64,000 nt of DNA, taken from Posidonia oceanica (lineage: Eukaryota; Streptophyta; Magnoliopsida; Alismatales; Posidoniaceae). The stretch lies in contig JAZBRS010000060.1 in NCBI GenBank assembly GCA_037176725.1, positions 59,672,001-59,736,000 on the forward strand, written 5' to 3'. This document shows positions 41,291-55,700 of this stretch, in pieces. The position numbers and the translations under genes are program-made. Each line of letters starts with the position of its first letter. Position 1 is the stretch's first letter. The notes under the pieces were generated by a model. It did not search any database. It was not told the DNA's origin and saw only the letters and a list, made by a program, of their open reading frames with translations.

Positions 41291-43706
41291 TACATTTCTT
41301 TTTCTTTGCAGTCGATAGTTCGAAACTAGTCCTCCCGGTCGATATGTCCTAAACTTATCACATTTCTTTTCCTTTGCAGTCGATAGTCCGAAACCAAACC
41401 TCCCGGTCGATAATTACGAAACTTATCACTAATCAATTCCTTTGCGTTCTAAAGGCTCGAAACCTCTGCTTCCGGTCGATAAGTCAGAAACTTATCACTT
41501 TTCATTTCCTTTGCGGTCATTAGGTTCGAAACCAATCCTTGCGGTTGACAAGTCTGATACTTATCACTTTTATTTTCCTTTGCGGTCGTTAGGTCAGAAA
41601 CCAATCCTTCTGGTCGATAAGTGTGAAACATATCACTTTTCTTTTCCTTTGCGGTCGTTCGATCCGAAACCTATCCTTCCGGTCGATAGGTCCGAAACCT
41701 ATCCATCCGACCGATTAGTCCGAAACTTTTCACATTTCCTTCCTTTGCGGTCGATAGGTCTGAAGCCTATCCTTGGTCGATAAGTCCAAAATTTATCACT
41801 CTACTTTTCCTTTGCGGTCGATAGGTCCGAAACCTATCCTTTCGGTCTTTAAGTCCGAAACTAATCAATTTTCATTACCTTTGTGGTCGATAGGTTCGAA
41901 ACCTATCCTTCCGGTCGATAAGTTCGAAACTTATCACTTTTCTTTTCCATTGCGATCGATAGGTCCGAAACCTATCCTTCCAATCGATAAGTCGGAAACT
42001 TATCACTTTCCTTTTCCGTTGCGGTCGATAGGTCCGAATCCTCTCCTTCGGGTCGATAAGTCTGAAACTTATCACTTTTCTTCTCCTTTGCGGTCGATAA
42101 GGTCGAAACCTATCCTTCCGATCGATAAGTCCTAAATTTCTCAATTTTCATTTCCTTTGTCTTCGCTAGGCCCGAAACCAATCCTTCCAGTCGATAAGTC
42201 TGAAACTTATCACTTTTCATTTCCTTTGCGGTTGATAGGACCGAAACCTATCCATCTAGTCGATAAGTCTGAAACTTATCACTTTTCTTTTCCTTCACGG
42301 TCGATAGTTCAGAAACCTATCCATCCGGTCGATAAGTTTGAGATTTGTCACTTTACATTTCCTTTGCGGTTGATAGGTCCGAAACTTATCCTTCCGGTCG
42401 ATAAGTCTGAAATTTATCACTTTTCTCTTCCTTTGCGGTCGTTAGGTACGAAACCTAACCTTCCGGTCAATAAGTCCGAAACTTATCATTTTTCTTTTCC
42501 TTTGCGGTCGATTGGTCCGAAACCTATCCTTCCGGTCGATAAGACCAAAACTTATAACTTTTCATTTCCGTTGCTGTTGATATGTCCGAAACCTATCCTA
42601 CCGGTCGATAAGTCCGAAACTTTTCACTTTTCTTTTCCTTTGCGGTCGATAGGGTCGAAACCTATCCTTCCGTTCGATAAGTCCTAAACTTATCAATTTT
42701 CATTTCCTTTGTCTTCGCTAGGCCCGAAACCTATCCTTCCAGTCGATAAGTCTGAAACTTATCACTTTTCATTTCCTTTGCGGTTGATAGGACCGAAACC
42801 CATCCTTCTGGTCTATAAGTCCGAAACTTATCACTTTTCTTTTCCTTCACGGTCGATAGGTCCGAATCCTATCCTTCCGGTCGATAAGTCCGATACTTAT
42901 CACTTTTCTTTTCTATTACGGTCGATTGGTCCGAAACCTATCCTACCGATCGATAAGTCCGAAACTTATCACATTTCTTTTCCTTTGCAGTCGATAGTTC
43001 GAAACCAATCCTCCCGGTCGATAAGTCCGAAACTTATCACTATTCATTTCCAGTGCGTTCTATAGGCTCGAAACCTCTGCTCCCGGTCGATAAGTCTGAA
43101 ACTTATCACTTTTCTTTTCTTTTGCGGTCGTTTGGTCCGAAACCAATCCTTCCGATTGACAAGCCCGAAACTTATCACTTTTCTTTTCCTTTGCGGTCGA
43201 TAGGTCAGAAACCTATCCTTTTGGTCGATAAGTCCGAAACATATCACTTTTCTTATTCTTTGCGGTCGATAGGTTCGAAACCGGTCCTTTCGGTCGATAT
43301 GTCTGAAACTTATCACTTTTCTTTTCCATTGCGGTCGATAGGTCCGAAACCAGTCCTTCCGATCGAAAAGTCGAAAACTTATCGCTTTTCTTTCCTTTGC
43401 GGTCGATAGGTCTGAAACCTATCCATTCGGTCGAAAAGTCCGAAATTTAGCACTTTTCATTACCATTGCGGTCGATAGGTCCGAAACCTTTCCTTCCGGT
43501 TGATAAGTTCGAAACTTATCACTTTTTTTCCATTGCGATCGATAGGTCTGAAACCTATCCTTCCAATCGATAAGTACGAAACATATCGCTTTTCTTTCCC
43601 TTTGCGGTCGATAGGACCAAGACCAATCCCTCTGGTCGATAAGTCTGTGACTTATCACTTTTCTTTTCCTTTCTGGTTGATAGGTCGGGAACCTATCCTT
43701 CCGGTC

Positions 43707-46700
43707 GATAAGTTCGAAACTTGTCACCTTTCTTTTCCATTACGGTCGATAGGTCTGAAACCTACGCTTCCGGTCGTTAAGTCTGCAACTTTTCACTTTT
43801 CTTTTCCTTTGTGGACGATTGGTCCGAAACCTATCAATCCGTTCGATAAGTCTGAAACTTATCACTTTTCTTTAACTTTACGGTCAATAGGTCGGAAACC
43901 TATCCACCCGGTCGATAAGTACATAACTTATCACTTTTCATTTCCTTTGCGGTCGATAGGGCCAAAACCTATCCTTCCGGTCGATAAGTCTGAAACTTAT
44001 CACGTTACTTTTCCATTGAGGTCAAATGGTCCACAGCCTATCCTTCCGGTCGATAAGTCCGAAATTTATCACATATATTTTCCTGTGCGATCAATAGGTC
44101 CAAAACCTATCCTTCCGGTCGATAAGTTTGAGATTTGTCACTTTTCATTTCCTTTGCGGTTGATAGGTCCGAAACCTATCCTTCCGGTCGATAAGTCTGA
44201 AACTTATCACTTTTCTTTTCCTTTGCGGTCGATAGGTACGAAACCTAACCTTCCGGTCAATTAGTCTGAAACTTATCACTTTTCTTATCCTTTGCCGTCG
44301 ATTGGTCCGAAACCTATCCTTCTGGTCGATAAGTCCGAAACTTATCACTTTTCTTTTCCTTTGCTGTTGATAGGCCCGAAACCTATCCTACTAGTCGATA
44401 AGCCTGAAACTTATCACTTTTCTTTTCCTTTGATGTCGATAGGGTCGAAACCTATCCTTCCGGTCGATAAGTCCTAAACTTATCAATTTTCATTTCCTTT
44501 GTCTTCGCTAGGCCTGAAACCTATCCTTCCAGTCGATAAGTCTGAAACTTATCACTTTTCATTTGCTTTACGGTTGATAGGACCGAAACCTATCCTTCTG
44601 GTCGATAAGTCCGAAACTTATCACTTTTCTTTTCCTTCACGGTCGATAGGACCAAATCCTATCCTTCCGGTCGATAAGTCTGAAACATATCAGTTTTCTT
44701 TTCCTTTGCGGTCGATAGGTCCGAAACCTATTCTTCCGGTCGATAAGTCCAAAACTTATCAATTTTCATTTCCTTCGTCTTCGCTAGGCCCGAAACCTAT
44801 CCTTCCAGTCGATAAGTCTAAAACTTATCACTTTTCATTTCCTTTGCGGTTGAAAGGTCCGAAACCAATCCTTCCAATCGTTAAGTCCGAAACTTATGAC
44901 TTTTCTTTTCCTTCGCGGTCGTTAGGTCCGAATCCTATCCTTCCGGTCGATTAGTCCGAAACTTAGCACTTTTCTTTTCTTTTGCGGTCGATAGGTCCGA
45001 AACCTATCCTTCCGGTCGATACGTCCGATACTTATTACATTTCTTTCCCTTTGCAGTCGATAGTTCGAAACTAATCCTCCCGGTCGATAAGTCCTAAACT
45101 TATCACTATTCATTTCCTTTGCGTTCTATAGGCTCGAAACCTCAGCTTCCGGTCGATAAGTCAGAAACTTATCACTATTCTTTTCCATTGCGGTCATTAG
45201 GTCCGAAACCAATCCTTGCGGTTGACAAGTCTGAAACTTATCACTTTTCTTTTCCTTTGCGGTCGATAGGTCAGAAACCAATCCTTCTGGTCGATAAGTC
45301 CGAAACATATTAATTTTCTTTTCCTATGCGGTCGATCGGTCCGAAACCTATCCTTTCGGTCGATAGGTCCGAAACCTATCATTCCGATCGATAAGTCCGA
45401 AACTTATCACATTTCTTTCCTTCGCGGTCGATAGCTCTGAAACCTATCCTCGGTCGATAAGTCCGAAATTTATCACTCTTCTTTTCCTATGCAGTCGATA
45501 GGTCCGAAACCTATCCTTTCGGTCTTCAAGTCAGAAACTAATCAATTTTCATTACCTTTGTGGTCGATAGGTCCGAAACATACCCTTCCGGTCGATAAGT
45601 TCGAAACTTATCACTTTTCTTTTCCATTGCGGTCGATAGGTCCAAAACCTATCCTTCCGGTCGATTAGTCTGAAACATATCACGTTACTTTTCCATTGAG
45701 GTCGAAAGGTCCACAGCCTATCCTTCCGGTCGATAAGTCCGAAATTTATCACTTATATTTTCCTGTGCGATCAATAGGTCCAAAACTTATCCTTCCGGTC
45801 GATAAGTTTGAGATTTGTCACTTTTCATTTCCTTTGCGGTTGATAGGTCCGAAACTTATCCTTCCAGTCGATAAGTCTGAAACTTATCACTTTTCTTTTC
45901 CTTTGCGGTCGTTAGGTACGAAACCTAACCTTCCGGTCAATAAGTCCGAAACTTATCACTTTTCTTTTCCTTTGTGGTCGATTGGTCCGAAACCTATCCA
46001 TCCGGTCGATCAGTCCGAAACTTTTAACTTTTCATTTCCGTTGCTGTTGATAGGTCCGAAACCTAACCTACCAGTCGATTAGTCTGAAACTTATCACTTT
46101 TCTTTTCCTTTGCGGTCGATAGGTCTGAAACCTATTCTTCCGGTCGATAAGTCCAAAACTTATCAATTTTCATTTCCTTCGTCTTCGCTAGGCCCGAAAC
46201 CTATCCTTCCAGTCGATAAGTCTAAAACTTATCACTTTTCATTTCCTTTGCGGTTGAAAGGTCCGAAACCTATCCTTCCGGTCGTTAAGTCCAAAACTTA
46301 TGACTTTTCTTTTCCTTCGCGGTCGTTAGGTCCGAATCCTATCCTTCCGGTCGATTAGTCCGAAACTTAGCACTTTTCTTTTCTTTTATGTTCGATAGGT
46401 CCGAAACCTATCCTTCTGGTCGGTAAGTCCGAAACTTATTACATTTCTTTTCCTTTGCAGTCGATTCTTCGAAACTAATCCTCCCGGTTGATAAGTCCTA
46501 AACTTATCACTATTCATTTCCTTTGCGTTCTATAGGCTCGAAACCCTTGCTTCCGGTCGATAAGTCAGAAACTTATCACTTTTCATTTCCATTGTGGTCA
46601 TTAGGTCCGAAACCAATCCTTGCGGTTGACAAGTCTGAAACTTATCACATTTCTTTTCCTTTGCGGTCGATAGGTCAAAAACCAATCCTTCTGGTCGATA

Positions 46701-49700
46701 AGTCCGAAACATATCAATTTTCTTTTCCTTTGCGGTCGATCGGTCCGAAACCTATCCTTTCGGTCGATAGGTCCGAAACCTATCATTCCGATCGATAAGT
46801 CCGAAACTTATCACATTTCTTTCCTTCGCGGTCGATAGCTCTGAAACCTATCCTCGGTCGATAAGTCCGAAATTTATCACTCTTCTTTTCCTTTGCAGTC
46901 GATAGGTCCGAAACCTATCCTTTCGGTCTTCAAGTCAGAAACTAATCGATTTTCTTTACCTTTGTGGTCGATAGGTCCGAAACCTACCCTTCCGGTCGAT
47001 AAGTTCGAAACTTATCACTTTTCTTTTCCATTGCGGTCGATAGGTCCAAAACCTATCCTTCCGGTCGATTAGTCTGAAACATATCACGTTACTTTTCCAT
47101 TGAGGTCGAATGGTCCGCAGCCTATCCTTCCGGTCGATAAGTCCGAAATTTATCACATATATTTTCCTGTGCGATCAATAGGTCCAAAACTTATCCTTCC
47201 GGTCGATAAGTTTGAGATTTGTCACTTTTCATTTCCTTTGCGGTTGATAGGTCCGAAACTTATCCTTCCAGTCGATAAGTCTGAAACTTATCACTTTTCT
47301 TTTCCTTTGCGGTCGTTAGGTACGAAACCTAACCTTCCGGTCAATAAGTCCGAAACTTATCACTTTTCTTTTCCATTATGGTCGATTGGTCCGAAACCTA
47401 TCCATCCGGTCGATCAGTCCGAAACTTTTAACTTTTCATTTCCGTTGCTGTTCATAGGTCCGAAACCTAACCTACCAGTCGATAAGTCTGAAACTTATCA
47501 CTTTTCTTTTCCTTTGCGGTCGATAGGTCTGAAACCTATTCTTCCGGTCGATAAGTCCAAAACTTATCAATTTTCATTTCCTTCGTCTTCGCTAGGCCCG
47601 AAACCTATCCTACCAGTCGATAAGTCTCAAACTTATCACTTTTCATTTCCTTTGCGGTTGACAGGTCCGAAACCTATCCTTCTAGTCGATAAGTTCGAAA
47701 CTTATCACTTTTCTTTTCCTTCGCGGTCGATAGGTCCGAATCCTATCCTTCCGGTCGATTAGTCCGAAACTTATCACTTTTCTTTTCTTTTACGGTCGAT
47801 AGGTCCGAAACCTATCCTTCCGGTCGATACGTCCGATACTTATTACATTTCTTTCCCTTTGCAGTCGATAGTTCGAAACTAATCCTCCCGGTCGATAAGT
47901 CCTAAACTTATCACTATTCATTTCCTTTGCGTTCTATAGGCTCGAAACCTCAGCTTCCGGTCGATAAGTCAGAAACTTATCACTATTCTTTTCCATTGCG
48001 GTCATTAGGTCCGAAACCAATCCTTGCGGTTGACAAGTCTGAAACTTATCACTTTTCTTTTCCTTTGCGGTCGATAGGTCAGAAACCAATCCTTCTGGTC
48101 GATATGTCCGAAACATATCACTTTTCTTTTCCATTGCAGTCGATCGGTCCGAAACCTATCCTTCCGGTCGATAGGTCCGAAACCTATCCTTCCGACCGAT
48201 TAGTCCGAAACATATCACATTTCTTTCCTTTGCAGTCGATAGGCCTGAAACCTATCCTCGGTCGATAAGTCCAAAATTTATCACTCTTCTTTTCCTTTGC
48301 GGTCGATAGGTCCGAAACCTATCCTTTCGGTCTTTAAGTCCGAAACTAATCAATTTTCATTACCTTTGTGGTCGATACGTCCGAAACCTATCCTTCCGGT
48401 CGATAAGTTCGAAACATATCACTTTTCTTTCCCATTGCGATCGATAGGTCCAAAACCTATCCTTCCAATCAATAAGTCAGAAACTTATCACTTTCCTTTT
48501 CCGTTGCGGTCGATAGGTCCGAATCCTCTCCTTCGGGTCGATAAGTCTGAAACTTATCACTTTTCCTCTCCTTTGCGGTCGATAGGGTCGAAACCTATCC
48601 TTCCGGTCGATAAGTCCTAAACTTATCAATTTTCATTTCCTTTGTCTTTGCTCGGCCCGAAACCTATCCTTCCAGTCGATAAGTCTGAAACTTATCACTT
48701 TTCATTTCCTTTGCGGTAGATTGGACCGAAACCTATCCTTCTGGTCGATAAGTCTGAAACTTATCACTTTTCTTTTCCTTCACGGTCGATTGGTCCGAAT
48801 CCTATCCTACCGGTCGATAAGTCCGTTACTTATCACTTTTCTTTTCTATTACGGTCGATAGGTCTGAAACCTATCCTACCGGTCGATAAGTACGAAACTT
48901 ATCACATTTCTTTTCCTTCGCAGTCGATAGTCCGAAACCAATCCACCGGGTCGATAAGTTCGAAACTTATCACTATTCATTTCCTTTGTGCTCCCTAGGC
49001 TTGAAACCTTTACTTCCGATCGATAAGTCTGAAACTTATCACTTTTCATTTCCTTTGCGGTCATTTGGTCCGAAACCAATCCATCCGATTGACAAGCCCG
49101 AAACTTATCACTTTTCTTTTCCTTTGCGTTCGATTGGTCAGAAACCTATCCTTCTGGTCGATAAGCCCGAAACATATCACTTTTCTTTTCCTTTGCGGTC
49201 GATAGGTCCGAAAACGGTCCTTCCGGTCGATAAGTCTGAAACTTATCACTTTTCCTTTCCAATGCGGTCGATAGGTCCGAAACCAATCCTTCCGATCGAT
49301 AAGTCGGAAACTTATCACTTTTGTTTCCATTGCATTCGATAGGTCTGAAACCAATCCATTCGGTCGAAAAGTCCGAAATTTATCACTTTTCATTACCATT
49401 GCGGTCGATAGGTCCGAAAACTTTCCTTCCGGTTGATAAGTTCGAAACTTATCACTTTTTTTTCCATTGCGATCGATAGGTCTAAAACCTATCCATCCAA
49501 TCGATAAGTACGAAACTTATCGCTTTTCTTTTCCGTTGCGGTCGATAGGACCAAAACCAATCCCTCTGGTCGATAAGTCTGTGACTTATCACTTTTCTTT
49601 TCCTTTCTGGTTGATAGGTCTGAAACCTATCCTTCCGGTCGATAAGTCTGAAACTTGTCACCTTTGTTTTCCATTGCGGTCGATAGATCCTAAACCTATC

Positions 49701-52700
49701 CTTCCGGTCGTTAAGTCTGAAACTTTTCACTTTTCTTTTCCTTTGCGGACGATAGGTCCGAAACCTTTCCTTCCGGTTGATAAGTTCGAAACTTATCACT
49801 TTTTTTCCATTACGATCGATTGGTCTGAAACCTATCCTTCCAATCGATAAGTACGAAACTTATCGCTTTTCTTTTCCTTTGCGGTCGATAGGACCAAAAC
49901 CAATCCCTCTGGTCGATAAGTCTGTGACTTATCACTTTTCTTTTCCTTTCTGGTTGATAGGTCCGGAACCTATCCTTCCGGTCGATAAGTCTGAAACTTG
50001 TCACCTTTCTTTTCCATTGCGGTCGATAGGTCCGAAACCTATCCTTCCGGTCGTTAAGTCTGAAACTATTCACTTTTCTTTTCCTTTGTGGACGATAGGT
50101 CCGAAACCTATCCATCCGTTCGATAAGTCTGAAACTTATCACTTTTCTTTACCTTTGCGGTCGATAGGTTGGAAACCTATCCTCCCGGTCGATAAGTATG
50201 AAACTTATCACTTTTCATTTCCTTTGCGGTCGATAGGTCCAAAACCTATCCTTCCGGTCGATTTGCCTGAAACTTATCATGTTACTTTTCCCTTGAGGTC
50301 GAATGGTCCGCAGCCTATCCGTCCGGTCGATAAGCCCGAAATTTATAACATATATTTTCCTGTGCGATCAATAGGTCCAAAACCTATCCTTCCGGTCGAT
50401 AAGTTTGAGATTTGTCACTTTTCATTTCCTTTGCGGTTGATAGGTCCGAAACTTATCCTTCCAGTCGAAAAGTCTGAAACATATCACTTTTCTTTTCCTT
50501 TGCGGTCGTTAGGTACGAAACCAAACCTTCCGGTCAATATGTCCGAAACTTATCACTTTTCTTTTCCTTTGCGGTCGATTGGTCCGAAACCTATCCTTCC
50601 GGTCGATCAGTCCGTAACTTATAACTTTTCATTTCCATTGCTGTTGATAGGTCCGAAACCTATCGTACCAGTCGATAAGTCTGAAACTTATCACTTTTCT
50701 TTTCCTTTGCGGTCCATAGGTCCGAAACCTATTCTTCCGGTCGATAAGTCCAAAACTTATCAATTTTCATTTCCTTCGTCTTCGCTAGGCCCGAAACCTA
50801 TCCTACCAGTCGATAAGTCTAAAACTTATCACTTTTCATTTCCTTTGCGGTTGATAGGTCCGAAACCTATCCTTCTGGTCGATAAGTCCGAAACTTATCA
50901 CTTTTCTTTTCCTTCGCTGTCGATAGGTCCGAATCCTATCCTTCCGGTCGATTAGTCCGAAACTTATCACTTTTCTTTTCTTTTACGGTCGATAGGTCCG
51001 AAACCTATCTTTCCGGTCGATACGTCCGAAACTTATTACATTTCTTTTCCTTTGCAGTCGATAGTTCGAAACTAATCCTCCCGGTCGATAAGTCCTAAAC
51101 TTATCACTATTCATTTCCTTTGCGTTCTATAGGCTCGAAACCTCTGCTTCCGGTCGATAAGTCAGAAACTTATCACTTTTCATTTCCTTTGCGGTCATTA
51201 GGTCCGAAACCAATCCTTGCGGTAGACAAGTCTGAAACTTATCACTTTTCATTTCCGTTGCGGTCAATAGGTCAGAAACCAATCCTTCTGGTCGATAAGT
51301 CCGAAACATATCACTTTTCTTTTCCATTGCGGTCGATCGGTCCGAAACCAATCCTTCCGGTCGATAGGTCCGAAACCTATCCATCCGACCGATTAGTCCG
51401 AAACTTATCACATTTCTTTCCTTTGCAGTCGATAGGTCTAAAACCTATCCATTCGATCAATAAGTCCGAAATTAATCACTCTTCTTTTCCATTGCAGTCG
51501 ATAGGTCCGAAACCTATCCTTTCGGTCTTTAAGTCCGAAACTAATCAATTTTCATTAACTTTGTGGTCGATAGGTACGAAACCTATCCTTCCGGTCGATA
51601 AGTTCGAAACTTATCACTTTTCTTTCCCATTGCGATCGATAGGTCCAAAACCTATCCTTCCAATCGATAAGTCAGAAACTTATCACTTTCCTTTTCCGTT
51701 GCGGTCGATTGGTCCGAATCCTCTCCATCGGGTCGATATGTCTGAAACTTATCACTTTTCCTCTCCTTTGCGGTCGATAGGGTCGAAACCTATCCTTCCG
51801 GTCGATAAGTCCTATACTTATCAATTTTCATTTCCTTTGTCTCCGCTAGGCCCGAAACCGATCCATCCAGTCGACAAGTCTGAAACTTATCACTTTTCAT
51901 TTCCATTGCGGTTGATAGCACCGAAACCTATCCTTCTGGTCGATAAGTCTGAAACTTATCACTTTTCTTTTCCTTCACAGTTGATAGGTCCGAATCCTAT
52001 CCTTCCGGTCGATAAGTCCGTTACTTATCACTTTTCTTTTCTATTACGGTCGATAGGTCCGAAACCTATCTTACCGGTCGATAAGTCCGAAACTTATCAC
52101 ATTTCTTTTCCTTTGCAGTTGATAGTCCGAAACCCATCCTCCCGGTCGATAAGTTCGAAACTTATCACTATTCATTTCCATTGCGTTCCCAAGGCTCGAA
52201 ACCTCTACTTCCGGTCGATAAGTCTGAAACTTATCACTTTTCATTTCCTTTGCGGTCATTTGGTCCGAAACCAATCCATCCGATTGACAAGCCCGAAACT
52301 TATCACTTTTCTTTTCCTTTGCAGTCGATAGGTCAGAAACCTATCCTTCTGGTCGATAAGTCCGAAACAAATCACTTTTCTTTTCCTTTGCGGTCGATAG
52401 GTCCGAAACCGGACCTTCCGGTCGATAAGTCTGAAACTTATCACCTTTCCTTTCCAATGCGGTCGATAGGTCCGAAATCAATCCTTCCGATCGATAAGTC
52501 GGAAACTTATCACTTTTGTTTCCTTTGCGGTCGATAGGTCTGAAACCTATCCATTCAGTCGAAAAGTCCGAAATTTATCACTTTTCATTACCATTGCGGT
52601 CGATAGGTCCGAAACCTTTCCTTCCAGTTGATATGTTCGAAACTTATCACTTTTTTTCCATTACGATCGATTGGTCTGAAACCTATCCTTCCAATCGATA

Positions 52701-55700
52701 ACTACGAAACTTATCGCTTTCCTTTTCCTTTGCGGTCGATAGGACCAAAACCAATCCCTCTCGTCGATAAGTCTGTGACTTATCACTTTTCTTTTCCTTT
52801 CTGGTTGATAGGTCCGAAACCAATCCTTCCGGTCGATAAGTCCGAAACTTGTCACCTTTCTTTTCCATTGCGGTCGATAGGTCCGAAACCTATCATTCCG
52901 GTCGTTAAGTCTGAAACTTTTCACTTTTCTTTTCCATTGCGGACGATAGGTCCGAAACCTATCCATCCGTTCGATAAGTCTGAAACTTATCGCTTTTCTT
53001 TTCCTTTGCGGTCGATAGGTCGGAAACCTGTCCTCCTGGTCGATAAGTACGAAACTTTTCACTTTTCATTTCCTTTGCGGTCGATAGGTCCAAAACCAAT
53101 CCTTCCGGTCGATTAGTCTGAAACTTATCACGTTACATTTCCATTGAGGTCGAATGGTCCGCAGCCTATCCTTCCGGTCGATAAGTCTGAAATTTATCAC
53201 ATATATTTTCCTTTGCGATCAATTGGTCCAAAACCTATCCTTCCGGTCGATAAGTTTGAGATTTGTCACTTTTCATTTCCTTTGCGGTTGATAGGTCCGA
53301 AACCTATCCTTCCGGTCGATAAGTCTGAAACTTATCACTTTTCTTTCATTTTGCGGTCGATAGGTACGAAACCTAACCTTCCGGTCAATATGTCCGAAAC
53401 TTATCACTTTTCTTTTCCTTTGCGGTCGATTGGTCCGAAACCTATCCTTCCGGTCGATAAGTCCGAAACTTATCACTTTCCTTTTCCGTTGCGGTCGATA
53501 GGTCCGAATCCTCGCCGTCGGGTCGATAAGTCTGAAACTTATCACTTTTCTTCTCCTTTGCGGTCGAAAGGGTCGAAACCTACCCATCCGGTCGATAAGT
53601 CCTAAACTTATCAATTTTCATTTCCTTTGTCTTCGCTAGGCCCGAAACCTATCCTTCCAGTCGATAAGTCTGAAACTAATCACTTTTCAATTCCTTTGTG
53701 GTTGATAGGACCAAAACCTATCCTTCTGGTCGATAAGTCCGAAACTTATCACTTTTCTTTTCCTTCACGGTCAATAGGACCAAATCCAATCCTTCCGATC
53801 GATAAGTCCGATACTTATCACTTTTCTTTTCTATTACGGTCGATAAGTCCGAAACCTATCCTACCGGTCGATAAGTCCGAAACTTATAACATTTCAATTC
53901 CTTAGCAATCGATAGTCCGAAACCAATCCTCCCGGTCGATAATTCCGAAACTTATCACTATTCATTTCCTTTGCGTTCTATAGGCTCGAAACCTCTACTT
54001 CCGGTCGATAAGTCTGAAACTTATCACTTTTCATTTCCTTTGCGGTCGTTTGGTCCGAAACCAATCCTTCCGATTGACAAGCCCGAAACTTATCACTTTT
54101 CTTTTCCTTTGCGGTCGATAGGTCAGAAACCTATCCTTCTGGTCGATATGTCCGAAACATATCACTTTTCTTTTTCTTTGCGGTCGATAGGTCCGAAACC
54201 GGTCCTTCCGGTCGATAAGTCTGAAACTTATCACTTTTCTTTTCCATTGCGGTCGATAGGTCCGTAACCAGTCCTTACGATCGAAAAGTCGGAAGCTTAT
54301 CACTTTTCTTTCCTTTGCGGTCGATAGGTCTGAAACCTATCCATCTGGTCGAAAAGTCTGAAATTTAGCACTTTTCATTTCCATTGCAGTCGATAGGTCC
54401 GAAACCTTTCCTTCTGGTTGATAAGTTCGAAACTTATCACTTTTTTTCCATTACGATCGATTGGTCTGAAACCTATCCTTCCAATCGATAAGTACGAAAC
54501 TTACCGCTTTTCTTTTCCTTTGCGGTCGATAGGACCAAAACCAAACCCTCTGGTCGATAAGTCTGTGACTTATCACTTTTCTTTTCCTTTCTGGTTGATA
54601 GGTCCGAAACCTATCCTTCCGGTCGATAAGTCCGAAACCTGTCACCTTTCTTTTCCATTGCGGTCGATAGGTCCGAAACCTATCCTTCCGGTCGTTAAGT
54701 CTGAAACTTTTCACTTTTCTTTTCCTTTGCGGATGATAGGTCCGAAACCTATCCATCCGTTCGATAAGTCTGAAACTTATCACTTTTCTTTTCCTTTGCG
54801 GTCGATAGGTCGGAAACCTGTCCTCCCGGTCGATAAGTACGAAACTTTTCACTTTTCATTTCCTTTGCGGTCGATAGGTCCAAAACCTATCCTTCCGGTC
54901 GATAAGTCCGAAACTTGTCACCTTTCTTTTCCATTACGGTCGATAGGTCTGAAACCTACGCTTCCGGTCGTTAAGTCTGCAACTTTTCACTTTTCTTTTC
55001 CTTTGTGGACGATTGGTCCGAAACCTATCAATCCGTTCGATAAGTCTGAAACTTATCACTTTTCTTTAACTTTACGGTCAATAGGTCGGAAACCTATCCT
55101 CCCGGTCGATAAGTACATAACTTATCACTTTTCATTTCCTTTGCGGTCGATAGGGCCAAAACCTATCCTTCCGGTCGATAAGTCTGAAACTTATCACGTT
55201 ACTTTTCCATTGAGGTCAAATGGTCCGCAGCCTATCCTTCCGGTCGATAAGTCCGAAATTTATCACATATATTTTCCTGTGCGATCAATAGGTCCAAAAC
55301 CTATCCTTCCGGTCGATAAGTTTGAGATTTGTCACTTTTCATTTCCTTTGCGGTTGATAGGTCCGAAACCTATCCTTCCGGTCGATAAGTCTGAAACTTA
55401 TCACTTTTCTTTTCCTTTGCGGTCGATAGGTACGAAACCTAACCTTCCGGTCAATTAGTCTGAAACTTATCACTTTTCTTATCCTTTGCGGTCGATTGGT
55501 CCGAAACCTATCCTTCTGGTCGATAAGTTCGAAACTTATCACTTTTCTTTTCCTTTGCTGTTGATAGGCCCGAAACCTATCCTACTAGTCGATAAGCCTG
55601 AAACTTATCACTTTTCTTTTCCTTTGATGTCGATAGGGTCGAAACCTATCCTTCCGGTCGATAAGTCCTAAACTTATCAATTTTCATTTCCTTTGTCTTC

